Positions 41,905 to 51,100 of a stretch of 64,000 nt of DNA are shown one piece after another. Each line of letters opens with the position of its first letter. Position 1 is the stretch's first letter. The DNA is taken from assembly GCF_034931305.1 (NCBI RefSeq), contig NZ_JAYGHY010000002.1, forward strand, positions 60,514-124,513, given 5' to 3'. The stretch is from Cyanobium gracile_A (lineage in GTDB: Bacteria > Cyanobacteriota > Cyanobacteriia > PCC-6307 > Cyanobiaceae). The notes below the pieces were generated by a model, which was not told the origin of the DNA, made no database searches, and was given only the letters and a program-made list of their open reading frames with translations. The translations under genes and the position numbers were made by a program.

Positions 41905-43966
41905 TCACCAGGGCCGAGCAGTGCAGGCGCCGCAGCAGGCTGGTGGCCTGGTCGCTGGCGGGAATCGGCACGCCCTCCACCAGGCGCCTCAGGGAGCGCA
42001 GGATCACCAGATCGTGGCTCTCGCTGCCGAGCTCGATCGCCTCGGCCACGTTCTGGTGGGCCAGGAGCTCTACCGTGACCGGCACGCCCTCCCTGGACCT
42101 GGAGGGAGAGGCAACCCAGCCCTGGAGCTGGCGGGCCAGCTGCTCCCGCTCCGCCTGGGGCAACCAGGGCTCATGGATGTGCAGCAGGGTGATGGCGGCG
42201 CCCTCACCAGGCGGGCAGGCGCTGAGCAGGCGCTCCGCCAGCTGGTACTGCTCCAGGGCGCCGGCGGAGAGGTCCTTCACCGGGACGAGCAACCGGCGGA
42301 AGCTGGCCGGGTCGTCCCGCAGACGGGCCATCACCACCGGGCAGTGAGCCTGACGGCAGATGGCGGCCACCAGATCGCCGAACAGCCAGCGCCCCAGTCG
42401 GGGCCCCGGAGCCACTCCCACCAGCACCAGATCAGCGCCCTGCTCGAGGGCCGTGCGGGCGATGCCACCGGGGATGTCGTTGTCGACCCGCAGCAGGGAG
42501 CGGCTGGGCACCCCTGCTGCCGCAGTGAAGGCATCGGCCCGCTCCAGCAGCGCTCGCCCTTCGGCCAGAGCCCTGTGCACGAGCGGCTGGGGCCGGCGAC
42601 CCGCCTCGGCCTGGCGCGGCGACACCACCGACAGGGGCAGCACGGTTCCCTGCCGGCCCGCATCGCCATCGATCAGCCGTCCTGCCAGCACCAGCAGCGG
42701 TTCCTCGCTGCGGGCCTCGCTGATCGGCACCAGCACCCGCAGGGCCCGTCGCACCAGGGCCAGCTGACCGCTCTCCTGCAGGCTGAGATCCTGGGCCCCA
42801 CGCGTGGCCATCCGGGTCATGGCTACCGAGGTGAGGATCGGTCCGAGGGTGGCGGTCACCACCATCAGGGCCAGCACGCTGTTGAGCACCCGCTCATCCA
42901 GCAGCCCCTGCCGGTACCCCACGTAGGTGGCGGCGAGAGTCGCGGCCACCTGGGGGAGCGAGAGCGACCACAGGGTGAGCATCTCGGGGCCGTCGTAGCG
43001 GTAGAGCAGGCCCGACCACCAGGAGGCCAGACCTTTGCTGGCGATCAGCGCCAGGATCAGGGCAATGGCGAAGACCGAGCCCGACAGGGTGCTCAGGAAC
43101 ACCGGCACATTCAGCAGCAGACCCAGATCGATGAAGAACAGGGGGATGAACAGGCTCGCCCCCACCACCACCACCTGCTCCTTGACGCGGCCATCGGGCA
43201 GGACGCCATTCACGGCGAGTCCGGCCAGAAAGGCGCCGACGATCTTCTCCACCCCGACCAGCTCCGCCCCCACCGCCGCCAGGAACAGGGCCAGCAGCAC
43301 CGCCACGAACAATCGGCTGTCACCGTCGACGCTGCGGCGGATCAGTCCGCGGCCCAGCCGTCGGATCAGCAGCAGCACGGCGGCGGCGTAGAGGGCCACC
43401 TTGAGCAGCAGGCCCACCACCCCCGGCCCGTTCAGCTGGCCCTGGCCGAGGCTGACGCAGAGGGCCAGCACCACCAGGGCAGCGATGTCGGTGAAGATTG
43501 TGCCGCCGATCGCCACCGTGACGCACTCCTCCCGCATGGCGCCGAAGCTGCGCACGATCGGGTAGCCCAGGGGGGTGTGGGACGCCAGGATCGAGCCCAG
43601 CAGCACGGCGCTCACGACCGGATAGCCGTAGGCGAAGCCCAGGGCCGTGCCGGCCAGCATCGGCAGGGTGAAGGTGAGCAGGCCGAAACGGAAGGAGCGG
43701 GCCCGGATCCGCTGGAATTCCCCCAGATCGATCTCCAGCCCAGCGATGAACAGCAGATAGATCACCCCCACATCGGAGAGCAGCCGCACGGTCTCGTTGC
43801 TGGACACCAGCCAGCCGAGGCCATGGGGACCGATCGCCACCCCGGCCACCAGCAGTCCCACCAGATCCGGCAGCCGCAGCGGCCGCACCAGGGGCGGCAC
43901 CACCACGCTGAGCACCAGCAGCAGGGCGAAGATCGCCAGGGGGTTGGCGGCCAGAAAGGTGACCAC
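41885..43966 (-). CDS. CPA2 cation/proton antiporter with C-terminal USP domains
   Basis: 693 aa. The N-terminal about 390 residues form the Na/H-exchanger domain: about 12 helices, the VGLLVAGVAIGPHGLG and IYLLFIAGLEIDLGEF motifs and a late FTDIAALVVLALC with the ion-binding Asp. Two universal-stress-like units (about 430-560 and 560-690) follow, e.g. LVPISEARSEEPLLVLAG, LVPVKDLSAGAL and a CPVVMARL end. The tail domains may bind nucleotides and gate transport. First gene of the minus-strand stress cluster, 67 bp before the stand-alone USP. Confidence 0.9.
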   Translation of the reverse strand: MVTFLAANPLAIFALLLVLSVVVPPLVRPLRLPDLVGLLVAGVAIGPHGLGWLVSSNETVRLLSDVGVIYLLFIAGLEIDLGEFQRIRARSFRFGLLTFTLPMLAGTALGFAYGYPVVSAVLLGSILASHTPLGYPIVRSFGAMREECVTVAIGGTIFTDIAALVVLALCVSLGQGQLNGPGVVGLLLKVALYAAAVLLLIRRLGRGLIRRSVDGDSRLFVAVLLALFLAAVGAELVGVEKIVGAFLAGLAVNGVLPDGRVKEQVVVVGASLFIPLFFIDLGLLLNVPVFLSTLSGSVFAIALILALIASKGLASWWSGLLYRYDGPEMLTLWSLSLPQVAATLAATYVGYRQGLLDERVLNSVLALMVVTATLGPILTSVAMTRMATRGAQDLSLQESGQLALVRRALRVLVPISEARSEEPLLVLAGRLIDGDAGRQGTVLPLSVVSPRQAEAGRRPQPLVHRALAEGRALLERADAFTAAAGVPSRSLLRVDNDIPGGIARTALEQGADLVLVGVAPGPRLGRWLFGDLVAAICRQAHCPVVMARLRDDPASFRRLLVPVKDLSAGALEQYQLAERLLSACPPGEGAAITLLHIHEPWLPQAEREQLARQLQGWVASPSRSREGVPVTVELLAHQNVAEAIELGSESHDLVILRSLRRLVEGVPIPASDQATSLLRRLHCSALVISDPLH

Positions 43967-44094
43967 AGGAATGGAGAGGGATGGCAGGGATGTCCTCCAG
44001 GCCGTCCTAGGAGCACCGCCGCCGCCCGCCGCTGCCAGGGCGTTGTCTCGTAACGGGCCCGCACCCGTCGCCGCCGCTCAGCAGAATTGAGGGC

Positions 44095-45402
44095 ATGACG
44101 AGCTCCGCCTGGCACCAGCACTGGTATCCGGTGGCCTATCTGCGGGATCTTGACCGCACCAGGCCCACCGCCTTCACCCTGCTGGAGGAGGACCTGGTGC
44201 TCTGGTGGGATGGCGCCGGCCAGATCTGGCGCGCCTTCGCCGATGTCTGTCCCCACCGTCTGGTGCCCCTCAGCCAGGGGCGCCTCAACGGCGCCGGGGA
44301 GCTGGAGTGCCCCTACCACGGCTGGACCTTCGCCGGCGATGGCCACTGCACCGCGATCCCCCAGGCCGAGGCTGGGGCGACCCCCAGTGCCCTCCGCTCC
44401 AGCTGCCGGGCCTACGCCACCGCCGAGGGCCAGGGCCTGCTGTTTGTGTTTGCCGGTGAGGCGGCCGCGGCCGCGGCGGTGCCCCTGCCCCTGGTGCCGG
44501 TGCTCCAGGAGCCGGGCTGGTTCGTGCAGGACACCTTCCGGGATCTGCCCATGGATGCGCTCACCCTGTTGGAGAACGTGCTCGATGTGAGCCATGTGCC
44601 CTTCACCCACCACCGCACCGTGGGCAAGCGGGAGAACGCCGCTCCGGTGGCAGCGACGATCACCAGTTCCGGCCCAGAGGGCTTCACGGCCCTGTGGCAG
44701 GAAGGGCCACGCAAGGGAACGCTCGGCAGCCAGTCCACCACCTTCGCCGCCCCTGGCCTGATGTGGCATGAGCTCACGGCGCAGGGCTTCGCCCGCATTC
44801 TGACGGTGGTCTATGCGACGCCGATCCGCCGGGGCGAATGCCGCCTGTTCGCCCGTTTCCCCTTCCAGTTCGAATCCCGCCTGCCGCCCCTGCTGCTGGG
44901 TCTGCGTCCCCTGTGGCTGCAGCACATCGCCAACCACACCGTGCTGGAGGACGACCAGGTGTTCCTGCACTGGCAGGAGCGGGTGCTGGAGCAGCGGGGC
45001 CGCAGCGGCGGTGCCGAGCGGGCGTTCTTCCTGGCCACCGGCGCCGATGTCTACGTCAAGGCCCTGCACGACTGGGTCAACGACCACGACGGCGACCCCT
45101 TCCCCGGCCAGCCCCTGCCCCCCCGCCTCGACCAGTCGTCGCTGATGGACCGCTGGCACAGCCACGGGCAGCACTGCGCCGCCTGCCGTGGCGCCCGGCG
45201 CGGACTGCGGCGCTGGCGACCGCTGTTGCAGGCGATTCCCTGGCTGGCCCTGCTGGCCGTCGACTGGTGGCAGACCCCCCAGGTTCTGGTGGTGGCGCTG
45301 CTGCTGGCCGGTGCCGCGTTGGTGCTGGCCCAGCGGTTCGATCGCTGGGAACGGCTGTTGCTGGCGGGGGATGGCGCCCCGCCTCGCAACAGGCCCGACT
45401 GA
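44095..45402 (+). CDS. Rieske oxygenase of the PaO/Tic55 type
   Basis: 435 aa. Rieske centre: C-P-H-R at 52-55 and C-P-Y-H-G-W at 72-77. The mononuclear-iron site lies in TLLENVLDVSHVPFTHHRT (about 160-180), with the usual N-x2-D-x2-H-x4-H spacing. A C-terminal SHGQHCAACRGA (about 355-367) supplies the CxxC found in chloroplast PaO/Tic55-like enzymes, followed by one or two membrane helices. Likely a membrane-bound oxygenase of a tetrapyrrole or carotenoid; pheophorbide oxygenase activity in cyanobacteria is not established. Confidence 0.87.
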   Translation: MTSSAWHQHWYPVAYLRDLDRTRPTAFTLLEEDLVLWWDGAGQIWRAFADVCPHRLVPLSQGRLNGAGELECPYHGWTFAGDGHCTAIPQAEAGATPSALRSSCRAYATAEGQGLLFVFAGEAAAAAAVPLPLVPVLQEPGWFVQDTFRDLPMDALTLLENVLDVSHVPFTHHRTVGKRENAAPVAATITSSGPEGFTALWQEGPRKGTLGSQSTTFAAPGLMWHELTAQGFARILTVVYATPIRRGECRLFARFPFQFESRLPPLLLGLRPLWLQHIANHTVLEDDQVFLHWQERVLEQRGRSGGAERAFFLATGADVYVKALHDWVNDHDGDPFPGQPLPPRLDQSSLMDRWHSHGQHCAACRGARRGLRRWRPLLQAIPWLALLAVDWWQTPQVLVVALLLAGAALVLAQRFDRWERLLLAGDGAPPRNRPD

Positions 45403-45421
45403 GCCGCCGGCGGACGCGATC

Positions 45422-46072
45422 TCAGCCTTTCCAGCCGGCCAGGTGGGAGGCGGAGCCGGAGCGCACCAGGGAACGGGCGGCGGCCAGGGCCGGCGCCAGG
45501 TTGCTGGAGCTGAAGGGGGGCAGGGGGCGGCGCCGCAGCCAGGCTCCCCAGCGGAATTCGTGGAAGGGGATCAGGGGAGCCGGATCGATCATTCCCTCCT
45601 TCTTGAGTCGCCACACCAGCGAGCGGTAGGGATCGTCCTGGAGATCCGGCAGCCGCTGCGGCAGGGCCGCCGGCGCCAGGGGGCCATGGCCGCGGCCGTC
45701 ATAGAGATACAGCCAGCCCCGCTCCTGCAGCTCGGCCAGCACCGCCTCCGGTGGGGCTCCGGGCAGATCCAGCACCAGGTAGCCATAGGCCAGGGCGGCT
45801 GGATCGATTTCGATCAGTCCCCGCAGACGATGGTGGCGGTCGACCATCCAGAGCTCCCCGGCCCCACCGCGCACCAGGGGCACCGGTTTGCCGCGCAGGT
45901 AGCGCAGCCGCTGCTCGGCTGTTTCCTGGGAGAAGTCCTGCTGGCGACTGCGCACCTCCGCCAGACCCACACACATCTGGGTGGGCTGGAGGTCGGCGAT
46001 GGCGACGTTGAGCAGTTCCGCCCTGGGTCCCGGTGGGGGCAGGGGCCGGTAGGGGGGCAGGTGCAGGCTCAT
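45422..46072 (-). CDS. ParB-like nuclease family protein (ParBc_2 type)
   Basis: 216 aa. Core motifs: LQPTQMCVGLAEVRSRQQDFSQET (about 27-50), LRYLRGKPVPLVRGG, VDRHHRLRGLIEIDPAALAYGYLVLDL (H-H catalytic-like patch in WMVDRHHR). Toward the C-terminus WRLKKEGMIDPAPLIPFHEFRWGAWLR is well conserved in memory. Matches the putative ParB-like nuclease family rather than chromosome-partition ParB. No DNA-binding domain seen. Convergent with the oxygenase, divergent from CbiX. Confidence 0.78.
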   Translation of the reverse strand: MSLHLPPYRPLPPPGPRAELLNVAIADLQPTQMCVGLAEVRSRQQDFSQETAEQRLRYLRGKPVPLVRGGAGELWMVDRHHRLRGLIEIDPAALAYGYLVLDLPGAPPEAVLAELQERGWLYLYDGRGHGPLAPAALPQRLPDLQDDPYRSLVWRLKKEGMIDPAPLIPFHEFRWGAWLRRRPLPPFSSSNLAPALAAARSLVRSGSASHLAGWKG

Positions 46073-46156
46073 GGGTGCCGGTGGCTCCCCCCCATCCTGG
46101 CGGCATCCCGGCTGGTCCCAGTCGCGGGAATAGGGTCAATCCACGTGCAGACGTCC

Positions 46157-47284
46157 ATGACCACCGCCCTTGACCGAGACGGCGCCCTGGCCGGACCCCA
46201 CGGCCCGATCGGTGTGCTGGTCTGCGGCCACGGCAGTCGCAACCGTCTGGCGGTGGCCGAGTTCGCCTCCCTGGCCCATCAGCTCCAGCACCACCTCGAT
46301 CCGGTGCCCGTCGACCACGGCTACCTGGAGTTCGCCCGGCCGATCCTGCGCGACGGCCTGGACGCCCTGCGCCAGCGAGGTGTGCGCCATGTGCTGGCGG
46401 TGCCGGCGATGCTGTTCGCCGCCGGCCATGCCAAGAACGACATCCCCTCGGTGCTCAACACCTACGCCGCTGAGACGGGCCTGCGCATCGACTACGGCCG
46501 TGAGCTGGGGGTGGATCTCAAAATGATCCAGGCCGCGGCCGCCCGCATCCGCGCCAGCCTCGAGGCCGCTGATGCCGCCGCCGTCGCCGACGGCCGCAGT
46601 CCCGTACCGCTGCACGAGACGCTCCTGGCGGTGGTGGGGCGCGGCTCCTCCGACCCTGATGCCAACTCCAACGTGGCCAAGGTGACCCGGATGCTGGTGG
46701 AGGGCTTCGGCTTCGGCTGGGGGGAGACGCTCTATTCCGGCGTCACCTTCCCTCTGGTGGAGCCGGGCCTGCGCCAGGCGGTCAAGCTCGGCTACCGGCG
46801 CATCGTCGTCTTCCCCTATTTCCTCTTCTCCGGGGTGCTGGTGAGCCGGATCCGGCAGCACAGTGAGCGGGTCGCTGCCGACCATCCCGAGCTGGAGATG
46901 GTCCAGGCTGGCTACCTGGGCGACCATCCCCTGGTGCTGGACACCTTCCGCGAGCGGGTCGCTGAGGTGCTGGGGGGCGAGGCCAACATGAACTGCTCCC
47001 TTTGCAAGTACAGGGCCCAGGTGCTGGGCTTCGAGCGGGAGGTGGGGGCGCCCCAGCACAGCCACCACCACCACGTGGAAGGGCTGGTGGAGAGCTGCAC
47101 CCTCTGCGAGCGGGAGTGCACGGGAGCCTGCCAGCCCGATGGGGTGCCCCTGCCGGTGGGAGGCCCGGCCGGCGGCCACGACCACGCCCATGTCCATGGT
47201 CAGGGGGGGCAGCATCACCATCCGATCTATCCCCATGCCGACCATCCCCTGGGTCCCCTCACCCTGCGGCGCCCTGCCGAGTGA
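46157..47284 (+). CDS. cbiX: sirohydrochlorin chelatase, long CbiX form with His-rich tail
   Basis: 375 aa from ATG 46157. Two CbiX units: residues about 16-140 (VCGHGSRN, catalytic His of GHGS; PAMLFAAGHAKNDIP) and about 150-270 (VGRGSSDPDAN, FPYFLFSGVL). The C-terminal extension carries M-N-C-S-L-C (the MxCxxC iron-sulfur motif known in CbiX of Bacillus megaterium), then further Cys (C-x2-C-x3-C-x3-C) and a tail with numerous His (SHHHH, HDHAHVH, QHHH). Inserts Co (or Ni/Fe) in sirohydrochlorin; the His tail probably holds metal. Confidence 0.9.
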   Translation: MTTALDRDGALAGPHGPIGVLVCGHGSRNRLAVAEFASLAHQLQHHLDPVPVDHGYLEFARPILRDGLDALRQRGVRHVLAVPAMLFAAGHAKNDIPSVLNTYAAETGLRIDYGRELGVDLKMIQAAAARIRASLEAADAAAVADGRSPVPLHETLLAVVGRGSSDPDANSNVAKVTRMLVEGFGFGWGETLYSGVTFPLVEPGLRQAVKLGYRRIVVFPYFLFSGVLVSRIRQHSERVAADHPELEMVQAGYLGDHPLVLDTFRERVAEVLGGEANMNCSLCKYRAQVLGFEREVGAPQHSHHHHVEGLVESCTLCERECTGACQPDGVPLPVGGPAGGHDHAHVHGQGGQHHHPIYPHADHPLGPLTLRRPAE

Positions 47285-47674
47285 GCCTCCGCGTCAGGGT
47301 CTGTTGGCCTCGCCGGTCTCATCTCTTGATTGGACCCGAGAGACTTGGCTCTGATCATTGTTTCCGATGGTTCGGGGCTTTCCCCCACCGCGAGGCCGTT
47401 TTCCCCCGTTTCATGGGGCTTTTTCCACAGATGGGGTGCTTCCGGCGCGCCTGGGAGGCGGGGGCTGGGGAAACTGAATGATTGCTCGGATCAGCCTTGA
47501 CAGTCCCCGCCAGCGCCCATCAGCCTCTGGCATGTTGTGGGACACACGGGCCATGGCCCTGTCAGGGCAACGAGTCTCATCACGCCAAGCCCATGCTGTC
47601 GCCCATGAAGGCGTTTTTGACGCTGGGCCTCCCCTGTGGCGTACTTGGGGCGACCTCAGCCGATTCCCACCAGC
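47285..47674. other. intergenic region after CbiX
   Basis: 390 bp without a gene I can support. It holds TTGACA at 47497-47502 (no fitting -10 at 17 bp) and several T/C-rich runs, but no clear terminator, repeat or small RNA. Confidence 0.4.
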
Positions 47675-47908
47675 ATGGCCATGGATCCAGAGTGCCCGGG
47701 CTGCGTCGGCGACGCGGCGAGCGTCAGTCTTGAAGCGGAGGTGCCGGAGGTGCTCTACGACGGCATGCGGGATTTCATCAACACCCATCCGCACTGGGAT
47801 CAATACAGCGTCATCACTTCAGCCCTGGCTGGATTCCTGTTCCAGAACGGTTGCCAGGAGCCCGTCGTTTCCAAGCACTACCTCGACGGACTCTTCCAGA
47901 AACCGTGA
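47675..47908 (+). CDS. DUF2811 protein
   Basis: 77 aa from ATG 47675 (ATG 47681 is also possible). The DUF2811 core is clear: VSLEAEVPEVLYDGMRDFINTHPHWDQYSVITSALAGFLFQNG and the ending YLDGLFQ. An extra N-terminal stretch DPECPGCVGD carries CxxC, not usual in the family. Function unknown; a small cyanobacterial protein of possible ribbon-helix type. Confidence 0.8.
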   Translation: MAMDPECPGCVGDAASVSLEAEVPEVLYDGMRDFINTHPHWDQYSVITSALAGFLFQNGCQEPVVSKHYLDGLFQKP

Positions 47909-47911
47909 GAC

Positions 47912-47940
47912 AAAAAAAAGCGAGGGTGCCAACCCCCGCT
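47912..47940 (-). terminator. terminator of the GMC oxidoreductase gene
   Basis: In the minus direction an 8-bp stem with one A/C mismatch (47919-47927 with 47932-47940) and loop of 4 nt is followed by eight T (A8, 47912-47919). It lies 125 bp beyond the GMC stop. Confidence 0.75.
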
Positions 47941-48064
47941 GATGGTTTTCTCCCTTGCCCGACCCTTTGGAGGTCGCTCCGTCATTGTGCGCAGGCTGCG
48001 CTGGGAAGACTGTGGTGATTGACACCACCTTGCCCCTCTTGTGACGGCTCCCTGACCGGCGCGC

Positions 48065-49765
48065 TCAGCCCCGCCGCATCCGATCCGCGGCGGCGGCGCA
48101 AGCGCGCCAGGTGATTGCCATCTCGGTGAGGGTGGGGCTCTGCCAGCCGGCGCTGGGCCAGCAGGCCCCATCGGTCACCAGCACGTTGGGGGCCCCCCAG
48201 CAGCGGTTCCAGGCATCGACCACGCCCGCCTCCGGGCTGCCGGCCATGCGGGCCCCGCCCAGTTCATGGATGTAGTACCCGGGAGGCCGCGCTTCGGGGC
48301 GCACCGCCAGGCTGTTGCGGATCAGGGGCTCCAGCAGGGGCAGGACGAACAGCTCCTCGATGGGACGGATGCGGCCCCCCGCCGAGGCCACCACCGCCTC
48401 CATGCGCCCCTGCATGTGGGCCACCATCGCCCGCTCGTTGGTGCCCCAGCGGCAGTCGATGTGGGGGATGGGCAGGTCCCAGGCATCGGTGCGCTTGCAA
48501 TCGAGGCTCACCCGGTTGTCCGCCCGGGGCATCACCTCCCCATGGCCGATCAGGAACCCCACCGCCTCCCCGGGGCAGCGCCTGAGCAGGGCGGGGGGAT
48601 CGAAGCGCTGCAGGGCCGCCCAGATCCCATAGCCGCGCAGAAATCCCTCCTCCGCGCTGCGCTCGTCCAGATTGACCGTGTTGGGGATGAAGCAACTCCC
48701 GGCACCGGAGAGCTCGGCGGGTTCGGTCGGCGGGGCGATCGACGGGATCGAGAAGAACCGGCTGGTGGAGATGTGGTCCATCAGGAAGCGGCCCAGGCTG
48801 CCGGAGGGGTCGCTGAGGCCGCCGCGTCGGATGGCGTCGCTGGAATGCAGCAACAGACGCACGGTTTCAATCGTCGAGGCGCAGAGCACGATCAAGGGGG
48901 CGGCGACCCGCTCCCGCCGGCCGCTTGCCGCCTCCACCAGCACCACCGCCTCGGCCAGGCCTCCCCCGGTCGCCATCTCCAGATGGCTCACCACCGCCCC
49001 GCTGCGCAGCTGCACCCGACCCGTGGCCAGGGCCCGGGCCAGGCTGAGGCCCTGGGCGCTGGAGGGGGGCCAGGGGGTCGCCGGGGTGGGTGTGTGCAGG
49101 CGGAAGCCGCGGGAATGGATCAGGGGCAGTCCCAGGTCTCGGGCGATCGCCCCCTGCAGATGTTTCTCCCCCGGCGTGAATGGCAGCGGCGGCAGGAACT
49201 GGCCGTCCGGCAGCTGGCTCAGGCCATCCCGCTGGCCGTGGACCCCCAGCAGGGTTTCCAGGCGGTCGTAGAAGGGCGCCAGCTCGGCGCTGCCGATCGG
49301 CCAGGCGGGCCCATGGCCATCCCGCCGGGCCGCCTGGAACTCCGCCTCCGACAGGCGCAGGGTGATGCCCCCCCAGGTGAGGCTCTTGCCACCCACCTGG
49401 CGCCCCCGGGTCCAGAGGAAGGGGGCGTCCGGCGGCGTGCTGTAGGGGTTCTGGCGCTCGTCGACGAACAGCTCGGGGTTGTGTTTCCAGAACCCCGGAT
49501 GGTGCCGCTGCAGGCGCTGGCGGCCGCTGCTGAGATGGGCGAGGCGACGCAGGCTGTTGAGTGGCTCGCTGCCCAGGGCCCGCCGTGCCGACAGCTCCGG
49601 CCCCGCCTCGAGCACCAGCACCCGCAGCCCTGCTTCCGCCAACACCATGGCGGCCACCGATCCGTTGGCCCCCGCCCCCACCACCACAGCGTCCCAGGGA
49701 ACCGCGCTGCCGGTGGTGGGGGATGGGGCGACGGACATCGGCAGGAGAACCGGTCCCGGCATCAT
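48065..49765 (-). CDS. GMC-family FAD oxidoreductase
   Basis: 566 aa (start at ATG 49765, or ATG 49738 giving 557). The FAD-binding dinucleotide motif is VVVGAGANGSVAAMVLAEAG (about 27-46). Further GMC blocks: TRGRQVGGKSLTWGGITLR (about 119-137), VLCASTIETVRLLLHSS and a C-terminal YYIHELGGARM...GWQSPTLTEMAITWR, with the HELGG His as candidate catalytic base. Related to choline/glucose dehydrogenases and ketone-forming enzymes; substrate unknown. Monocistronic between a terminator and the tRNA. Confidence 0.87.
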   Translation of the reverse strand: MMPGPVLLPMSVAPSPTTGSAVPWDAVVVGAGANGSVAAMVLAEAGLRVLVLEAGPELSARRALGSEPLNSLRRLAHLSSGRQRLQRHHPGFWKHNPELFVDERQNPYSTPPDAPFLWTRGRQVGGKSLTWGGITLRLSEAEFQAARRDGHGPAWPIGSAELAPFYDRLETLLGVHGQRDGLSQLPDGQFLPPLPFTPGEKHLQGAIARDLGLPLIHSRGFRLHTPTPATPWPPSSAQGLSLARALATGRVQLRSGAVVSHLEMATGGGLAEAVVLVEAASGRRERVAAPLIVLCASTIETVRLLLHSSDAIRRGGLSDPSGSLGRFLMDHISTSRFFSIPSIAPPTEPAELSGAGSCFIPNTVNLDERSAEEGFLRGYGIWAALQRFDPPALLRRCPGEAVGFLIGHGEVMPRADNRVSLDCKRTDAWDLPIPHIDCRWGTNERAMVAHMQGRMEAVVASAGGRIRPIEELFVLPLLEPLIRNSLAVRPEARPPGYYIHELGGARMAGSPEAGVVDAWNRCWGAPNVLVTDGACWPSAGWQSPTLTEMAITWRACAAAADRMRRG

Positions 49766-49881
49766 GCAGGAGCGGCCGCTGGCCGGTGCAAGGGCCCCCG
49801 ATGGTTGTGGCCGCTGGTTGGTGTCAGCTTGCCGGTCGGGCTCTCTGAACCGCAGGGTCCGTGTGGGTGATGGCCATCAAA

Positions 49882-49916
49882 CAACAACCCCCCAGCCGAT
49901 GGCTGGAGGGTTGTTG
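49882..49916 (-). terminator. long hairpin downstream of tRNA-fMet
   Basis: CAACAACCC + CCAGCC pairs with GGCTGG + GGGTTGTTG across a short loop (about 15 bp with one bulge). In the minus direction it follows the tRNA after about 28 nt and ends in TTGTTGTTTG. A probable tRNA terminator; a small additional hairpin (AAGTCC/GGACTT, 49921-49937) lies between. Confidence 0.6.
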
Positions 49917-49943
49917 GATGAAGTCCTCGGGGGACTTCTGAGT

Positions 49944-50020
<77 letters not shown>

Positions 50021-50085
50021 TCGCACCAACAGATCGTATCAGCCGATGCGCCCGCCCCCGGATCGGCTGATGGGGGCAGGGCCCC

Positions 50086-51069
50086 TCAGGGGCGGGCACC
50101 ATCGAAACGGAGCTCGCCGATCACCTCCAGGCGCAGGTGGTCGGCGGGGGCGAGGTAGCGCTGGCGCAGGTCCACCAGGGTGGTGGGGGTGAGCCATTCC
50201 AGCTGTTCCAGCAGGTGCAGGGCCACGGCCTGCTTGGCCCGTCTGGCCCCGTCGTCGACCTTGATGGCGACCCCCATCCCTTCCCCGACCCGGCTGAGGC
50301 ACTGGATGCCCTCCGCCCCTCCTTTGCTGAGCACCTGGCCGTGACCCAGGCGCATCACTTCGGTGTCGAACTCCCCTTCGCCGGCGATCAGTTCGGGGTG
50401 GGCAAGCATCGCCCGGCTGAGCCGCTCCAGGTCGGCCTGCTCCCCGCCACCGAGATGGGCAAACAACAGGGCCATCTGGGCCAGCTGCAATTGCAGGGTC
50501 GGGGCGCCGCAGTCGTCCCGGGCGCTGATCAGTTCGGCGCCCGGCAGCCCCAGCAGTTCCCCGACCCGCTTGACCACCGCCTGCTGCAGGGGATGGTCGC
50601 TCTGCAGATAGCTCTCGAGGGGCCAGTGCATCTGCCGGCAGGCGGCCAGGAAGGCCGCGTGCTTGCCGGAGCAGTTGTGCTGCAGCGGGCTGCTGCCCCC
50701 GGCGGGGGTCGGGCACTGCAGGTCTTCGGTGTCGAGCTCGGCCCCCCAGAGCAGCTTGAACGCCTCCCGAGCCTGCTGGGCGGTGCCGGCATGGGAGGCG
50801 CAGGCGATCGCCAGGCCCCGCTCCCCCGCCGCCATCCGATCAGCGGCACCGCTACCCACGAAGACGGTGGCCTGGAAGGGCTTGAGGGCCGAGCGCACGA
50901 AGCTCAGCTGCTGGGGGTCGCCGGCGCGCATCAACACCCGGCCCCGCTGGTCGCAGACCACCGCATGCACCCGGTGCCGCGATTCGACGATGCCGTTGCG
51001 CAGCAGGCGAACCTCCAGCGGCGGAATGCCGGGGCGGCCCGGGCCGGCGAAGCTGGAGGACAGGGTCAT
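50086..51069 (-). CDS. L-asparaginase II family protein
   Basis: 327 aa. It starts VRLLRNGIVESRHRVHAVV, then SFVRSALKPFQ (about 56-66), which contains the SxxK-like catalytic Ser/Lys pair, and PLQHNCSGKHAAFLAACR (about 129-146). DDCGAPTLQLQL and GEGEFDTEVMRLG follow. This is the Rhizobium/plant-like asparaginase II (PF06089) family, distinct from the classical two-domain enzyme. Cytoplasmic hydrolysis of asparagine is expected. Followed upstream by CGLD27, RsfS and DUF3318 genes on the same strand. Confidence 0.9.
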   Translation of the reverse strand: MTLSSSFAGPGRPGIPPLEVRLLRNGIVESRHRVHAVVCDQRGRVLMRAGDPQQLSFVRSALKPFQATVFVGSGAADRMAAGERGLAIACASHAGTAQQAREAFKLLWGAELDTEDLQCPTPAGGSSPLQHNCSGKHAAFLAACRQMHWPLESYLQSDHPLQQAVVKRVGELLGLPGAELISARDDCGAPTLQLQLAQMALLFAHLGGGEQADLERLSRAMLAHPELIAGEGEFDTEVMRLGHGQVLSKGGAEGIQCLSRVGEGMGVAIKVDDGARRAKQAVALHLLEQLEWLTPTTLVDLRQRYLAPADHLRLEVIGELRFDGARP

Positions 51070-51100
51070 GGTGGTGAGAGAACGTCCGGGGAAGCCGACC

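Noticed and set aside
41867..44053. 2.2-kb plus-strand open frame
   Set aside because: Antisense of the antiporter gene; Gln/His-rich shadow.
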